A stretch of 64,000 bases of DNA, taken from NCBI RefSeq assembly GCF_009906855.1, contig NZ_CP047650.1, forward strand, positions 620,001 to 684,000, given 5' to 3'. Under the pieces are notes generated by a model, which saw only the letters and a program-made list of their open reading frames with translations, was not told the DNA's origin and did not search any database. Both the position numbers and the translations under genes were made by a program. The first letter of the stretch is position 1; the number at the start of each line of letters is the position of its first letter. This document shows, piece by piece, positions 1 through 10,463 of the stretch. The DNA comes from Xylophilus rhododendri (lineage in GTDB: Bacteria; Pseudomonadota; Gammaproteobacteria; Burkholderiales; Burkholderiaceae_C).

Positions 1-2
1 AG

Positions 3-155
3 CGCATCCCCAAGCCCTTCATGCTGCATGCCCACCACTGGCTGATCCTGCACGGGCGTTATGTCTGCGTCGCCCGCACGCCCAAGTGCTGGCAATGCGC
101 GGTGGCGCAGTACTGCGACTACAAGCCGAAGACACCGGCGCCGCGCACCCGCTGA
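3..155 (+). CDS. nth: Endonuclease III, C-terminal end (partial)
   Basis: The last 50 codons of a gene that begins outside the window. Endonuclease III is the DNA glycosylase/AP lyase that removes oxidised pyrimidines in base excision repair. The fragment carries the family's iron-sulphur loop: cysteines spaced C-x6-C-x2-C-x5-C, preceded by the usual HHWLILHGRYVC stretch, which bind the [4Fe-4S] cluster. The tail after the last cysteine is short, as in other Nth proteins. The catalytic Lys and Asp lie upstream of the window. The next gene on the same strand starts over 100 bases later, so nothing suggests an operon with it. Confidence 0.9.
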   Translation, partial: RIPKPFMLHAHHWLILHGRYVCVARTPKCWQCAVAQYCDYKPKTPAPRTR

Positions 156-282
156 GCCAGGCGCAGCCGCCGGCCCGGGTGCCGCTTCGCCCGACGGCGC
201 GGTGCTTCGGCTCCCGGCGCCCCGGCCGACGGCCTTGCCGAAAACATGCTCGCCACCATCCGACATCGATAAGGCTTTGCGC

Positions 283-1112
283 ATGTTTTCTTCGCCCGGC
301 GCGTTCAACGCTTCGCCAGTGCCCTTTTCCGCGGACCGGGCGCTGCACCGGTACCAGCCGCGTCTCGACCCCAGCCGTCGGGCATCGACTCCCCCTCACC
401 CTACGGGCCGCTTGCCTGGCTGATGGCCTATGGCCTCGACGCGCCCGCCGTGCAGACCATGGCGGTGAGCCTGGCCGAAGGGGAAAGCGCCCCCGACGAC
501 CAGCGGCTGCTGCAGAACGCCTGGCAGCACGCGCAACGCCGCTACAGCGACAGCGGCGGCGCTGCGCAGGCACCGGCGCCCGTCTTCCTGCCGGCCCTGC
601 GCCGCAAGCTGCCCGCCATGTTGTCCGCTCGTGTCGCCGCAGGCCCAGGCACCGACAGCCTGGAGCCGGCCGACCGGCTCGTCACCAACCTGGTCCATGT
701 CTTCAGCGGCCTGCTGCTGCAGGACCTGGAACTGGAGCTGCCCGACGCACAGGACAGCCTCTACAGAGCCGCGCAGAAGGACCTGCGCATCGCAGCCGCC
801 GCCTACATCCTGGACGTGGCCGTGCCGGAACGCCTGGGTTGCCGGGCCACGGCAGAGCGCAGCCGGCATCACCGTGCCGATCTGATCTTCGTGCGCCGGC
901 CCGGTACGGTCGCCGGGCTGGCGGAGGACATCCATGACGGACTGGTCGCCTGCACGCGGGACGATCCGCCGGAGTTCGCAACGGCGCAGCAGACGGACAC
1001 CGCGCTGGCGACATTCACTGAATATGTCGAGCAGTGCCTGGACCGCATCGATGGCATGGGCAGCGCGCAATATCCGTTCTGCACTCCGCCTGCGGCTGCG
1101 GCTACTCGTTGA
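283..1112 (+). CDS. Uncharacterised protein, paralogue of the 3661 gene (frameshifted)
   Basis: I do not recognise a family. The frame open from 423 to 1112 encodes 229 residues, but similarity to the protein at 3661-4464 begins before its first ATG (GPLAWL here, GSLAWL there), and that upstream stretch has no start codon. Adding one C to the C run at 391-395 joins it to an ATG at 283, giving about 276 residues and aligning TPP-x-x-x-G-x-LAWL in both proteins. The C-termini also match (F-x-x-Y-x-x-x-C-x-D-R). It is alanine- and arginine-rich, soluble-looking, with no signal peptide or known motif. It overlaps the convergent gene at 1102-1512 by 11 bases. The shift may be a sequencing error. 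Confidence 0.55.
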
Positions 1113-1512
1113 GCAGAGTGAACTCCACTTCCAGGTTTCGGAACTCATCGGAGCCGGGCCTGACGAGCATCCGCCTGCCAACTTCCACGGTGAAATCTGC
1201 AGGGGCAGGCAAGGAGCTCAATCGATTGCCGTTGGCGGCGTCCTTGACCTCGAATACCTTGCCCAGGCACCTGATGCTTTGCTGGTTTGCGTGCGAGATC
1301 AGCAGCTTGTCGGCAGCGCGCTTGTCCGCCGGCGTCTCCAGAGGAAATTCGCGCCGCTCACCGGCGCGCTGGAAGGTTTCCATGGCGGGGACGTCCCAGC
1401 CGATCCGGACAGATTTGCCATCGCCCTTGCCGCCAAACGCCGCTATCGCATTGATCCGCTTCGAATCGGCATGGCCCCACTGAAGGCCATGGATCTTGAG
1501 GTAGGTTGCCAT
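1102..1512 (-). CDS. Stand-alone N-terminal domain protein of the MxTYLK family
   Basis: A 136-residue protein of unknown function. It starts MATYLKI, and its C-terminal third aligns with the first domain of the three long proteins at 6272-8834, 8959-10227 and 10803-12065: an E-T-P-x-x-x-x-A-A-x-K-L segment, then P-A-D-F-T-V-E-V, then a stretch ending LLNE. The protein stops exactly at LLNE, where the long relatives continue into tandem repeats, so it looks like the first domain on its own. It has no signal peptide or transmembrane segment; alternating hydrophobic residues suggest beta structure. It is convergent with the 283 gene. The N-terminal motif faintly recalls T6SS Hcp, but the rest does not fit. 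Confidence 0.6.
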   Translation of the reverse strand: MATYLKIHGLQWGHADSKRINAIAAFGGKGDGKSVRIGWDVPAMETFQRAGERREFPLETPADKRAADKLLISHANQQSIRCLGKVFEVKDAANGNRLSSLPAPADFTVEVGRRMLVRPGSDEFRNLEVEFTLLNE

Positions 1513-1599
1513 TGCGAGTCCCCGCTTTCGAAAGCGATCATTCTTCGCATTCGGCGGGCAGACTCAATAGGGCGAATGGGTCGAGGAATCCCACCAACG

Positions 1600-1621
1600 A
1601 AAAGGGGACCCGAAGGTCCCC
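1600..1621 (-). terminator. Rho-independent terminator after the 1656 gene
   Basis: On the minus strand, GGGGACC and GGTCCCC pair around a TTCG tetraloop and are followed by TTTTC. It lies 35 bases past the stop of the small exported protein gene, so it probably ends that transcript. Confidence 0.8.
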
Positions 1622-1655
1622 ATGCATGGTGGCCCGCCCGAAGCGGGATGCCGAC

Positions 1656-1907
1656 TCAGGAGCCGGCCTTCTCCAGCGACTTCTTGGCGCTCTTGGCGTC
1701 GTGCTCGGCGCTCTTCTTGTGGTACTCGGCCTTGGTGTTGTTCACTGCCTTGCCGATGGGGCCGCTTTCCTTGGCCTTGCTCTCGGCCTGCTTCTGGTCG
1801 ATCTTGTGCTGGGCTGCGTCGGTGGCCTGGTCGGCCGCCTTGCCCACTTGTGCCTGTGCACCCAGGACGGCCAGCGAAGCGATGAGGGCGAATGCGATCT
1901 TTTTCAT
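1656..1907 (-). CDS. Small exported lysine/alanine-rich protein
   Basis: An 83-residue protein with a clear Sec signal peptide (MKK, hydrophobic core, ALA-type cut near AQA, residue 20). The mature part is short, highly charged and rich in Lys, Ala, Glu and Gln, probably helical and periplasmic. The start is set by an AGGAG site 5-6 bases before the ATG. The gene has its own terminator and looks monocistronic. The family is unknown to me; similar small KAESK-rich exported proteins are common in Burkholderiales and often stress related, but that is only analogy. Confidence 0.75.
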   Translation of the reverse strand: MKKIAFALIASLAVLGAQAQVGKAADQATDAAQHKIDQKQAESKAKESGPIGKAVNNTKAEYHKKSAEHDAKSAKKSLEKAGS

Positions 1908-1994
1908 GTTCTCTCCTGAAAACGTTGAGATGGGTGCAGATTGCCTGCGTGAGGGCGCCCTGCCTGTCAGCCATCGCCCCGCCCGGGTTTCGGC

Positions 1995-2501
1995 CTAAGC
2001 CGGGCCTTGCTGCCGGACGAACAACTGCTCCTGCACCTCGCTGCCCCATTGCGCGCCCGCCTGCTGCTGCTTCAGCACGAAGCCCTGGGCTTCGTACAGG
2101 CGGCGGGCGGCGTCCAGCCCCTCGAAGGTCCAGAGCCGGGTTTCGGCGAAGCGGTGTTCGTCGCAGAAGGCCAGCGCCCGCTGCAGCAGCGCCTTGCCCA
2201 GGCCGCCGCCGCGCTGGCCGCCATCCACGATGAACCAGCGCAGGTGCGCATGGCCGTCGGCGAAGCCCTTGCCGTCGATGGCGACCGAGCCGACGACACG
2301 GCCGGCGCTCACCGCCGTCCACAGCCCGTTACGTGCATCGCCCAGCCGCCCGGCGAACTCGGCCAGGCCGCAGGCGACTTGGCTTTCGAACACCTGGCCG
2401 AAGCCGGCGTGCGCTGCATAGAACAGGGCATGCATCTCCACGATGCGCCCCAGGGCCCCGGGGTGGTAGCCCTGCACGATGTCGATCGGCGCGGCGCCCA
2501 T
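1995..2501 (-). CDS. GNAT-family N-acetyltransferase
   Basis: A 168-residue single-domain acetyltransferase that transfers an acetyl group from acetyl-CoA to an unknown amine. The acetyl-CoA loop is visible as Q-R-G-G-G-L-G-K-A-L at about residues 94-103, followed by the helix and the R-x-L-Y-E-A-Q-G-F motif of motif B near residue 140. I chose the ATG at 2501 (MGAAPIDIVQ), 8 bases after the stop of the metallo-beta-lactamase-fold gene upstream. The reading frame stays open far upstream, but that part lies opposite or inside other genes. The two genes are probably cotranscribed. Confidence 0.8.
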   Translation of the reverse strand: MGAAPIDIVQGYHPGALGRIVEMHALFYAAHAGFGQVFESQVACGLAEFAGRLGDARNGLWTAVSAGRVVGSVAIDGKGFADGHAHLRWFIVDGGQRGGGLGKALLQRALAFCDEHRFAETRLWTFEGLDAARRLYEAQGFVLKQQQAGAQWGSEVQEQLFVRQQGPA

Positions 2502-2509
2502 GTGCGGCT

Positions 2510-3481
2510 TCAGCAGCCGGCCGCGCAGGCACCGCGCGATGTGAATTCCATGGTGATGCCCGACAGCGGCACGAACACCGGCACCTTGACCGCCTTGACG
2601 AAGGCCTCGGTCTTGCTGCCCGGCCGCACCTTGCCGCCCACCGTGCCCACCTCGTTGGCATGCGAGGCGATCACCGCGGCGGGCTTGACCAGCTCGTTCA
2701 TCACATAAGCCGCCTCGGCCGGGCCGGTGGTGAAGCCGTCGCCCATGTTCATCACCGCCAGTTTGGCGTGATAGAGGTCGCGCACCACCCGTTCCTGGTC
2801 GGCGGTGATGCCGGTGTCGCCCGACAGATAGGTCACCAGCCCGTTGCTGAAGGTCAGCACATAGCCGGTGGCCAGGCCCACATCGCCGTAGATGCCGGCC
2901 TCCTTCATCGCCTTGCCGAGTTCGCCGCCGATGTATTCGGGCTCCACGCCGTTGCTGTGCATCGCCGTGACGGTGGCGATCTTCACCCCGCCCACCGTCA
3001 CGCTGCCGCCGAAGCGCGCCAGCATGGCATTGGCCGGATTGCCGCCCAGGGCCTTGAGCTTGGCGGCGAAGAAGGGCGGCATGTCGCTGCCCACCACGAT
3101 CTTCGAGTTCTTGGCCAGCGCGATGTTGACGGCGTTGGAGTTGGGGTAGTCGGACACGGACACGTCCGGCGCCGCGCAGCTGCCCGCGTTGGGCGCCGCG
3201 TTGTGCGCATTGCCCAGGTGGTCGCCGTGCATGTGGCTGACCAGCAGGATGTCGATCTTGCCCAGGCGCGGATCGGCGGCGCCGGCCACGGTGCGGCCCG
3301 GGTCGTAGAGGATGCGGGTGCCGTTGGGGTCTTCGAAGATCAGTGCGCGGTCCTGCGGGCAGAACTCGCCGTCGATGCCGCCGAGCGGCGTGACCTTGAC
3401 GTTCTGGGCCCAGGCCGGTGCGGCCAGCAGGGCGAAGGCCGACACTGCGGCGGCGGCGGCGAGACGATGGATTGGCTTCAT
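2510..3481 (-). CDS. Periplasmic metallo-beta-lactamase-fold hydrolase
   Basis: A 323-residue protein with a Sec signal peptide (about residues 1-25, cut after AWA). The zinc-binding H-x-H-x-D-H motif is present at residues 83-88 (HMHGDH), with a further metal aspartate in LSGDTG near residue 220 and a later His in the IASHANE segment. This is the UlaG-like/lactonase branch of the fold rather than a classical beta-lactamase; the substrate cannot be told. GGAG lies 5 bases before the ATG. It is followed at once by the GNAT gene on the same strand. Confidence 0.8.
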   Translation of the reverse strand: MKPIHRLAAAAAVSAFALLAAPAWAQNVKVTPLGGIDGEFCPQDRALIFEDPNGTRILYDPGRTVAGAADPRLGKIDILLVSHMHGDHLGNAHNAAPNAGSCAAPDVSVSDYPNSNAVNIALAKNSKIVVGSDMPPFFAAKLKALGGNPANAMLARFGGSVTVGGVKIATVTAMHSNGVEPEYIGGELGKAMKEAGIYGDVGLATGYVLTFSNGLVTYLSGDTGITADQERVVRDLYHAKLAVMNMGDGFTTGPAEAAYVMNELVKPAAVIASHANEVGTVGGKVRPGSKTEAFVKAVKVPVFVPLSGITMEFTSRGACAAGC

Positions 3482-3660
3482 GGAGTCTCCGAAAGGGTGG
3501 GCCGGAAATCCGCGAGTATGTCGCGCGCTTCGCTGCCTGTGCAGCCACTTCGCCTTCATCGCCGCGCTGCGGCGGGCCGGACTTGCTTGCGGCTTCGTCG
3601 GCGGCCGCCGCCCTGGCCACGCCAGCATGCGCGCTTTCATCCGCAGGAAAGCCAAGCCCT

Positions 3661-4464
3661 ATGTCCGAATGGAGCCCCCAAGCCGTCCCGGTCCGCCCTG
3701 CCCCGGCCGGCCCGCATTGCCAGGACCCGCACCACGGCGCCCCGCCCCTCACGCCGCTGCCGGTCGACCGGACGCTGGACATGCAGACGCCGCCCACGCA
3801 CGGCTCGCTCGCCTGGCTGCTCACCCACCGGCTCGAAGGCGCGCAGTGGCGGCCCGGCGGGCTGGACGGCTGGCGGGTGCACCGGCTGGCCGAGCGGGGC
3901 CATGTCGCCATCGACGCCGGGCTGCAGCAGGCCTGGGAGCACGCGCGCCGGCACTGGGGCCGGCGCAGGGATCAGGAAGTGGCCATGCCGCGCGCGCCAA
4001 CGCCGGTCGAACGGCAGCTGGGCAGCTTCACCACCTATGCCGCTGGCACGCTGGTCGACCTGCTCAGGAAGCCCGCCTCGCCGGATGCGGCGCCCCTGCC
4101 GCGCGATCCCGAAGACCGGCTGCTCCAGCTCGTGGCCCTGTCCCGGCTGCTGGATCTGCCGCTGCGTCCCCACATCGCTTCGCTGCTCGCCGGGCGCCCC
4201 GCCGACTGGTTGGCACGCCCGATCGACGAACTGCTGGAGCATGCGCCGGGACATGTGGCCCGGTGCCTGCGCGCCGCCGAGCAGGTCGTCGTGCAGGCAC
4301 GGCGCCGCGAGCCGTCGCCGGGCTCGCCGCAGCGCAGCCTCTTCGAGCCCGGGCTCAGCGATGCCCAGTACCGGGAATGCCTCGTACTGTTCCAGCAGTA
4401 CATGCAGGAATGCGTGGACCGGGCCGCCCCGGGCGCCCGCGCCGGCGCCGGCTCCCGCGGCTGA
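3661..4464 (+). CDS. Uncharacterised protein, paralogue of the 283 gene
   Basis: A 267-residue protein of unknown function and an intact relative of the frameshifted gene at 283-1112. Shared features are the TPP...G-x-LAWL start of the conserved part, a following Q-x-A-W-x-H-A-R-R segment, and a C-terminal F-x-x-Y-M-x-E-C-V-D-R segment. It is rich in Arg, Ala, Pro and Leu and probably all-helical in the second half, with no signal peptide or catalytic motif that I can see. The ATG at 3661 is used here; an internal ATG at 3781 lies just before the conserved part and is a fair alternative. It is convergent with the SDR gene, 18 bases away. Confidence 0.6.
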   Translation: MSEWSPQAVPVRPAPAGPHCQDPHHGAPPLTPLPVDRTLDMQTPPTHGSLAWLLTHRLEGAQWRPGGLDGWRVHRLAERGHVAIDAGLQQAWEHARRHWGRRRDQEVAMPRAPTPVERQLGSFTTYAAGTLVDLLRKPASPDAAPLPRDPEDRLLQLVALSRLLDLPLRPHIASLLAGRPADWLARPIDELLEHAPGHVARCLRAAEQVVVQARRREPSPGSPQRSLFEPGLSDAQYRECLVLFQQYMQECVDRAAPGARAGAGSRG

Positions 4465-4482
4465 AGCCGGGCCACAGCAACG

Positions 4483-5238
4483 TCAGAGCCCCTGCCCGCC
4501 CGACACCTCGATGCGCTGGGCATTGATCCAGCGGTTGCCGTCCGCCAGCAGGCTGGCGACCATCGGCCCGATGTCGTCCGGCAGCCCGACCCGGCCCAGC
4601 GCCGTGCGCTCGGCGATGTGGCGGTTGATCTCCGGGTTGTCGCGCACCACGCCGCCGCCGAAATCGGTCTCGATGGCGCCCGGCGCCACGGTATTGACCG
4701 CGATGCCGCGCGGCCCCAGCTCCTTGGCCATGTACAGGCTCAAGGTCTCCACCGCGCCCTTCATGGTGGCGTAGGCCGCATAACCGGGCAGCACCATGCG
4801 GGTCAGGCCCGAGGACAGGTTGACGATGCGCCCGCCGTCGGCCAGCAAAGGCAGCAGGGCTTGCGTCAGGAAGAAGATGCCCTTCAGGTGCACGTTCACC
4901 AGCCCGTCGAACTGCGCCTCGGTGGTCGATTCGAAGGCGGCGTATTCGCCGTGGCCGGCGTTGTTGACGAGGTGGTCGAACTGCTCGCGCTGCCAGGTCT
5001 GGCGCAGCGCCTCGCGCAGCCGCTGCGCGAAATCCGCGAAGCCGGCGACGCTGCCGGTATCGAGCTGCAGCGCGACGGCGCGCTGACCCAGGCCCCGGAT
5101 CTCGGCGACAGCCGCCAGCGCCTCCTCGCGGCGGCTTTGATAGGTCAGCACCACATCGCCGCCGCTGCGGGCGATGTGCTGGGCGGTATTGCGGCCGAGG
5201 CCGCGGCTGGCGCCGGTGACGAGGGTGATCTTGCTCAT
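4483..5238 (-). CDS. SDR-family NAD(P)-dependent oxidoreductase
   Basis: A 251-residue classical short-chain dehydrogenase/reductase. It shows the cofactor motif T-G-A-S-R-G-L-G at residues 8-15, N-N-A-G near 92, and the catalytic Ser and Y-x-x-x-K (YATMK) around 145-160. Arg after the Ser in the glycine motif suggests NADP(H) preference. Its C-terminus ends in the usual Gly-rich SDR tail. The substrate is unknown. It is divergent from an AraC regulator across a 143-base gap that should hold both promoters, an arrangement typical of a regulator and its target. Confidence 0.85.
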   Translation of the reverse strand: MSKITLVTGASRGLGRNTAQHIARSGGDVVLTYQSRREEALAAVAEIRGLGQRAVALQLDTGSVAGFADFAQRLREALRQTWQREQFDHLVNNAGHGEYAAFESTTEAQFDGLVNVHLKGIFFLTQALLPLLADGGRIVNLSSGLTRMVLPGYAAYATMKGAVETLSLYMAKELGPRGIAVNTVAPGAIETDFGGGVVRDNPEINRHIAERTALGRVGLPDDIGPMVASLLADGNRWINAQRIEVSGGQGL

Positions 5239-5381
5239 GCGAAAACTCCGTGCTGGTGTTGTTTGGGGACGGGCCGATGCTAGGAATCGCGGACTCCGCC
5301 GTCTTTACCGGAAGCTCGCCGTTCCTTGCCTGTTCCTCCAGGCCCCTATCGCGCGCCACCCGCGCCCCTTAGGCTCGCGTC

Positions 5382-6335
5382 ATGACCGAGACCCTGCTCC
5401 AGTCGGTGCGCCGCCACGCGGACACCTTTGCCGATGCGAACGGCATTGCCCGAACGCCCATTCCCGGCCTGATCGCCGTGCGCGCCGAGCAGCCCAGCGG
5501 GCTGGTGCACGACATCTACAAACCCCTGGTCTGCCTGGTGCTGCAGGGCAGCAAGCAGGTGGCGGTGGCCCGACAGACCTGGTCCCTGGCGCCGGGCGAT
5601 TCGCTGCTGATCGCCGCCGACCTGCCCACCGTCAGCCAGGTCACCCGCGCCACGCCGGCCGAGCCCTACCTGTCGCTGGTGCTGGAGCTGGACCTGGCCG
5701 TGATCGGCGAGCTGACGATGCAGATGCAGGCCGCCCACGGCGACGACCACCAGGCCGCCCGCGCCGTGCCCACCGACACCGAGGTGGCCGACGCGGCGCT
5801 GCGCCTGATGCGCCTGCTCGACCGTCCGCAAGCGCTGCCCATCCTGCAGGACCAGGGCGTGCGCGAATGGCATTACTGGCTATTGGCCGGCCGCCACGGC
5901 GCGGCCATCCGGCAGCTGGGCCGGCCCGAGAGCCAGGCCAGCCGGGTGGCGCGGGCGGTGGCGCTGCTGCGCGCCGAATTCGACCGGCCGCTGCCGGTGG
6001 AGCGCCTGGCGCAGACGGCGGGCATGAGCGCCTCGTCCTTCCACCATCACTTCCGGGCGGTGACCTCGCTGTCGCCGCTGCAGTTCCAGAAGCAGCTGCG
6101 GCTGATCGAGGCGCGGCGGCGCATGGTGGCCGAGGGCGCCTCGGCCAGCAGCGCGGCTTTTGCCGTGGGTTATGAAAGCGTGCCGCAGTTCACGCGGGAA
6201 TACGGCCGCATGTTCGGCCTGCCGCCGGGGCGGGATAAGCAGGCCGCCTGCAATTCTGGTTCCCCTTCAATTCAGCCCTGCGGCGGCTTGGCCGCCAATG
6301 CCGCATCGGACGTATATCCCAGAACGGATTTGTAG
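5382..6335 (+). CDS. AraC-family transcriptional regulator with altered C-terminus
   Basis: A 317-residue regulator with an AraC_N cupin-like domain (about residues 20-175; PLVCLVLQGSK and SLAPGDSLLI are typical) and two C-terminal helix-turn-helix units (about 205-290, ending in EYGRMFGLPP). It probably controls the divergent SDR gene. In this subfamily the protein normally ends a few residues after that point. Here the frame runs on for about 30 residues of unlike, low-complexity sequence, the last 21 codons of which are antisense to the 3' end of the repeat-family gene at 6272. The native end seems to have been replaced when that DNA arrived or was rearranged. DNA binding should be unaffected. 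Confidence 0.85.
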   Translation: MTETLLQSVRRHADTFADANGIARTPIPGLIAVRAEQPSGLVHDIYKPLVCLVLQGSKQVAVARQTWSLAPGDSLLIAADLPTVSQVTRATPAEPYLSLVLELDLAVIGELTMQMQAAHGDDHQAARAVPTDTEVADAALRLMRLLDRPQALPILQDQGVREWHYWLLAGRHGAAIRQLGRPESQASRVARAVALLRAEFDRPLPVERLAQTAGMSASSFHHHFRAVTSLSPLQFQKQLRLIEARRRMVAEGASASSAAFAVGYESVPQFTREYGRMFGLPPGRDKQAACNSGSPSIQPCGGLAANAASDVYPRTDL

Positions 6336-6514
6336 ATCACAGGGCCGTTATCACCGCCGCGGCGCAACTCCAATACATCGCCGCGCATTCCCCATCCCGG
6401 TGCAGGTAAACATTGCCGTCGAGTTCCAGGTAAGGATTCCAATAATATGTGGTGCCTCCATCGATGTGTCCACTGTATTGACCATTGATGGTCCAGCCAT
6501 GCATACTGTCCTGG

Positions 6515-7737
<1,223 letters not shown>

Positions 7738-8958
7738 CTATCGACTTGTCTTTGGAAATTAGACCAGGACATACCGGCAGTCTTGGCGAACAAAGCCTTG
7801 GCAATTTTCAGATGCATGACCTGACCATCCAGCCAGGCCACGATTCCAAGAGTGATGCGGCAAACCACGGGGCCGTCCTTTTCGCCCCGACGCACTTCCA
7901 GCACATCGCCGGCGGCGCCGCCACTGTGATAATAGGTGCTGATGCCTTCGCGCGAATCCCCGATGCACCAACTTTCGGCGCCACCCTTGCCGATGGCGCC
8001 GAAACGTTCTCCATTACGCCAGAAGCTGAATCGCTCGGGACCGTCGAAAAGTACCTTGGAAATCTGCAGCGTGCTCTTGCCCGCGTCCCACGACAGCGAA
8101 AGGTCCAGACAGCTGCTGTAGACGACATCAAAACCGTTTTGCCGAGCCAGCCTCACCTCGAAGAAATCGCCGGGCTTTGCACCTCCGTTACCCAAGTGCA
8201 AATTGATGCCGCTGTCAAGCCAGCCCGTCAGGTAGTGAATGATGGCCTTGTCGATGTCTCCGATATATTTTCCATTCAGATAAAAACCATGCCAAGATCC
8301 TTCGTGAAGCACCGCCGTGGACATGTCAAAATGCACCCAGTCATCCTCACGACGCGCCTTGATGTAAATATTAGCAGGCGGCCAGAAATCAGCCGGTTCA
8401 TTGAAAAGAGTTATCCGCAGCCTGAGATCCGGATATTTTTCGGGTAACGGTACCAATTCGACAGGCGCACCGAACGAAACGCTGAAACCGGGAGGCGTGG
8501 GCAGACGTATCATCTCCTGCCAGTTCATGGTCAGTTCCGCTCCCCATCCGTCAAATTTCACGCTCGACTGGTCTTTTTCGGATATTTTTACCTTGCCTTG
8601 GGCTGCTTTAATTGGCTCGGTCGGAATCAGAATACGACTGTATGTAAGCTCCGGAGCTCCCGGATAATCCGGATGCTCTGAATCCAGGACAAGTTCAAAT
8701 TGGTTGCATCCATAACGAACGGTGCAGGTGTAGCCGCCGCTGGAATGATCCAGGAATTGAGCGGAAAAGCCCATTTCCCATATGCCCGGCGAAACCCCCT
8801 CAGGACTTGCAGTGACTTTCAGATAACTCGGCATCATGGCCTCCTGCGATTGGTTGGCTTGCACCATAGCCATTGCACGAGCGTTTGTGTGCGCCCACAC
8901 ACTCAATCGCATGGCCCGTTCAACCCAACGCCACCAAGCATGTACAGCACATCCCACG

Positions 8959-10227
8959 TCAACCCGCGATCTTGCCGATCAAGCTCTTGTCGGAGGTATA
9001 GCCAATAGCGGTACGGTAAATCACCGGCCCCTTGGCACCGCCCTCGCGCAGTTCCAGCACTTCTCCGCGTACACCGTCGTATTTGTGAAAGAGACAGGTC
9101 TCAGCAGTCTTTTCGCTGATCCCCCAGTAGTAGAGGGATCCATTATGCAAGTGCCCGCTGTACTCACCGTTGCGTTGCCACTCGTAAATTCCCGCGCCTT
9201 GCATGGCGAACTTGCCTGGAAGCCGCAGATAGATAATTCCATTATCCAGCCAAGCCAACACACCGAGCATGACGCTGAAAATCACAGGGCCTTGTACCGT
9301 ACCCCTGCGCACTTCGAAGACATCTCCCAGCTTTGCGCCGTCGCGGAAATATTGCCGCGCGCCATCCTTCAAAACTCCGCCCGTCCACTCGTGATCGACT
9401 TTATTGTTGGCGATCCGGCCGGCATGCCCCCCGTCAAGAAAGAAATAATAATCGACGCCACTGGCCAGCAGCGATTCCGCCGCTTTCAGCAATATTTTCG
9501 ATCCCTGCAACTCCGCGGAAATACCCAGGATGGTGCTGTACACCACGATGCCTTTTTCGTCTCCCAGCAAAAGTTCGAATTTGTCGCCCGGCTTTGCGCT
9601 GCAGCCCACCGAGCGAAAACCGTCCCCTGTGCCATGATCGTTCAAGCGATGCAATGTGCCGTCATTCGCTATGTGTCCGGCGTATCTGCCGTTCAACATG
9701 AAGGTGAACCTGCGCCCCTCGATAAAAATCGTCGTGGACAGCGCCACGTAAACCCAGTCCTTTTCTGCAAAAGTATCGACATAGCAAAACAGCCGGGTCA
9801 TGTCTTCCGGCGGCTCGTTGAACACAGCGAACTGCAGGGTGAGATCAGGATAATCGGCCGCTATCGGCTTCACCACAGCCGGCTTGCCCACCGACACGCT
9901 GAACGTGGCCGGCGTGGACAGAATTTGTGTGCTGGTGTGAATCTCCCAGGTGTCCGTCCAGACACCCACCCAGTCAAGCTTCGGATGATCCTGGGTGGAA
10001 ACCTTCAACTTGCCTTGCGCCGCCTTGTACGGCTCAGTCGGAATTAATTTCTGCGCCGACAGCGCATGCGCACCCGGCTCTCGCGGGAGCAACTCAACGT
10101 GGTCATTATTATAATGAATGGAGACGCGCCGATCCCGCGCCGTGTCTTGCAAATACACCGTCATGCCATTGCCCGTCAGCTCCATGGAGACTGATGGATT
10201 TTCAATAAGCTTGAAATAGGTAGCCAT
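8959..10227 (-). CDS. MxTYLK repeat-family protein, long form
   Basis: A 422-residue protein of unknown function, intact. Start MATYFKL at 10227, with GGAG five bases upstream; an in-frame upstream extension is not supported. The N-terminal domain (about 1-140) holds I-P-T-E-P-Y-K-A-A-Q-G-K-L-K and ends ...FAVFNE, matching the solo proteins. Three repeats of about 86 residues follow, with anchors F-x-(N/D)-G-x-x-x-G-x-I, Y-F-R-D-G, G-D-x-F-E-(L/V) and G-P-V-I-(Y/F). The last repeat ends GYTSDKSLIGKIAG. There is no signal peptide, membrane segment or catalytic motif. The sequence suggests a beta-rich, possibly secreted or surface protein. Lower GC and looser codon use than neighbours point to transfer. 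Confidence 0.75.
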   Translation of the reverse strand: MATYFKLIENPSVSMELTGNGMTVYLQDTARDRRVSIHYNNDHVELLPREPGAHALSAQKLIPTEPYKAAQGKLKVSTQDHPKLDWVGVWTDTWEIHTSTQILSTPATFSVSVGKPAVVKPIAADYPDLTLQFAVFNEPPEDMTRLFCYVDTFAEKDWVYVALSTTIFIEGRRFTFMLNGRYAGHIANDGTLHRLNDHGTGDGFRSVGCSAKPGDKFELLLGDEKGIVVYSTILGISAELQGSKILLKAAESLLASGVDYYFFLDGGHAGRIANNKVDHEWTGGVLKDGARQYFRDGAKLGDVFEVRRGTVQGPVIFSVMLGVLAWLDNGIIYLRLPGKFAMQGAGIYEWQRNGEYSGHLHNGSLYYWGISEKTAETCLFHKYDGVRGEVLELREGGAKGPVIYRTAIGYTSDKSLIGKIAG

Positions 10228-10463
10228 GTTTTCTCCACGAAATGGGCCGCCGCCCGGTGTGAAAGAATCGCGCCTACCGACATTTGTCAATTCGGACATT
10301 GAAGCACCGGCCAGGACGTGGCTTCACCTGCGTGATTACCGCGTCAGGTATTGAAATGGGTCGGCATCGGCAGAAAATTCATTCCTGCCAAATGATTGTG
10401 CGCGCCGACTTCTCTTTCTCAATAGCCCATTGAGTCCATGGGCGCTGCGCAAAAGCCGCTATG

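Noticed and set aside
1102..1512. Possible T6SS Hcp protein, from the MATYLKI start
   Set aside because: Only the first residues resemble Hcp; the rest of the Hcp pattern is missing, and its end matches the local repeat family instead. No T6SS genes are present.
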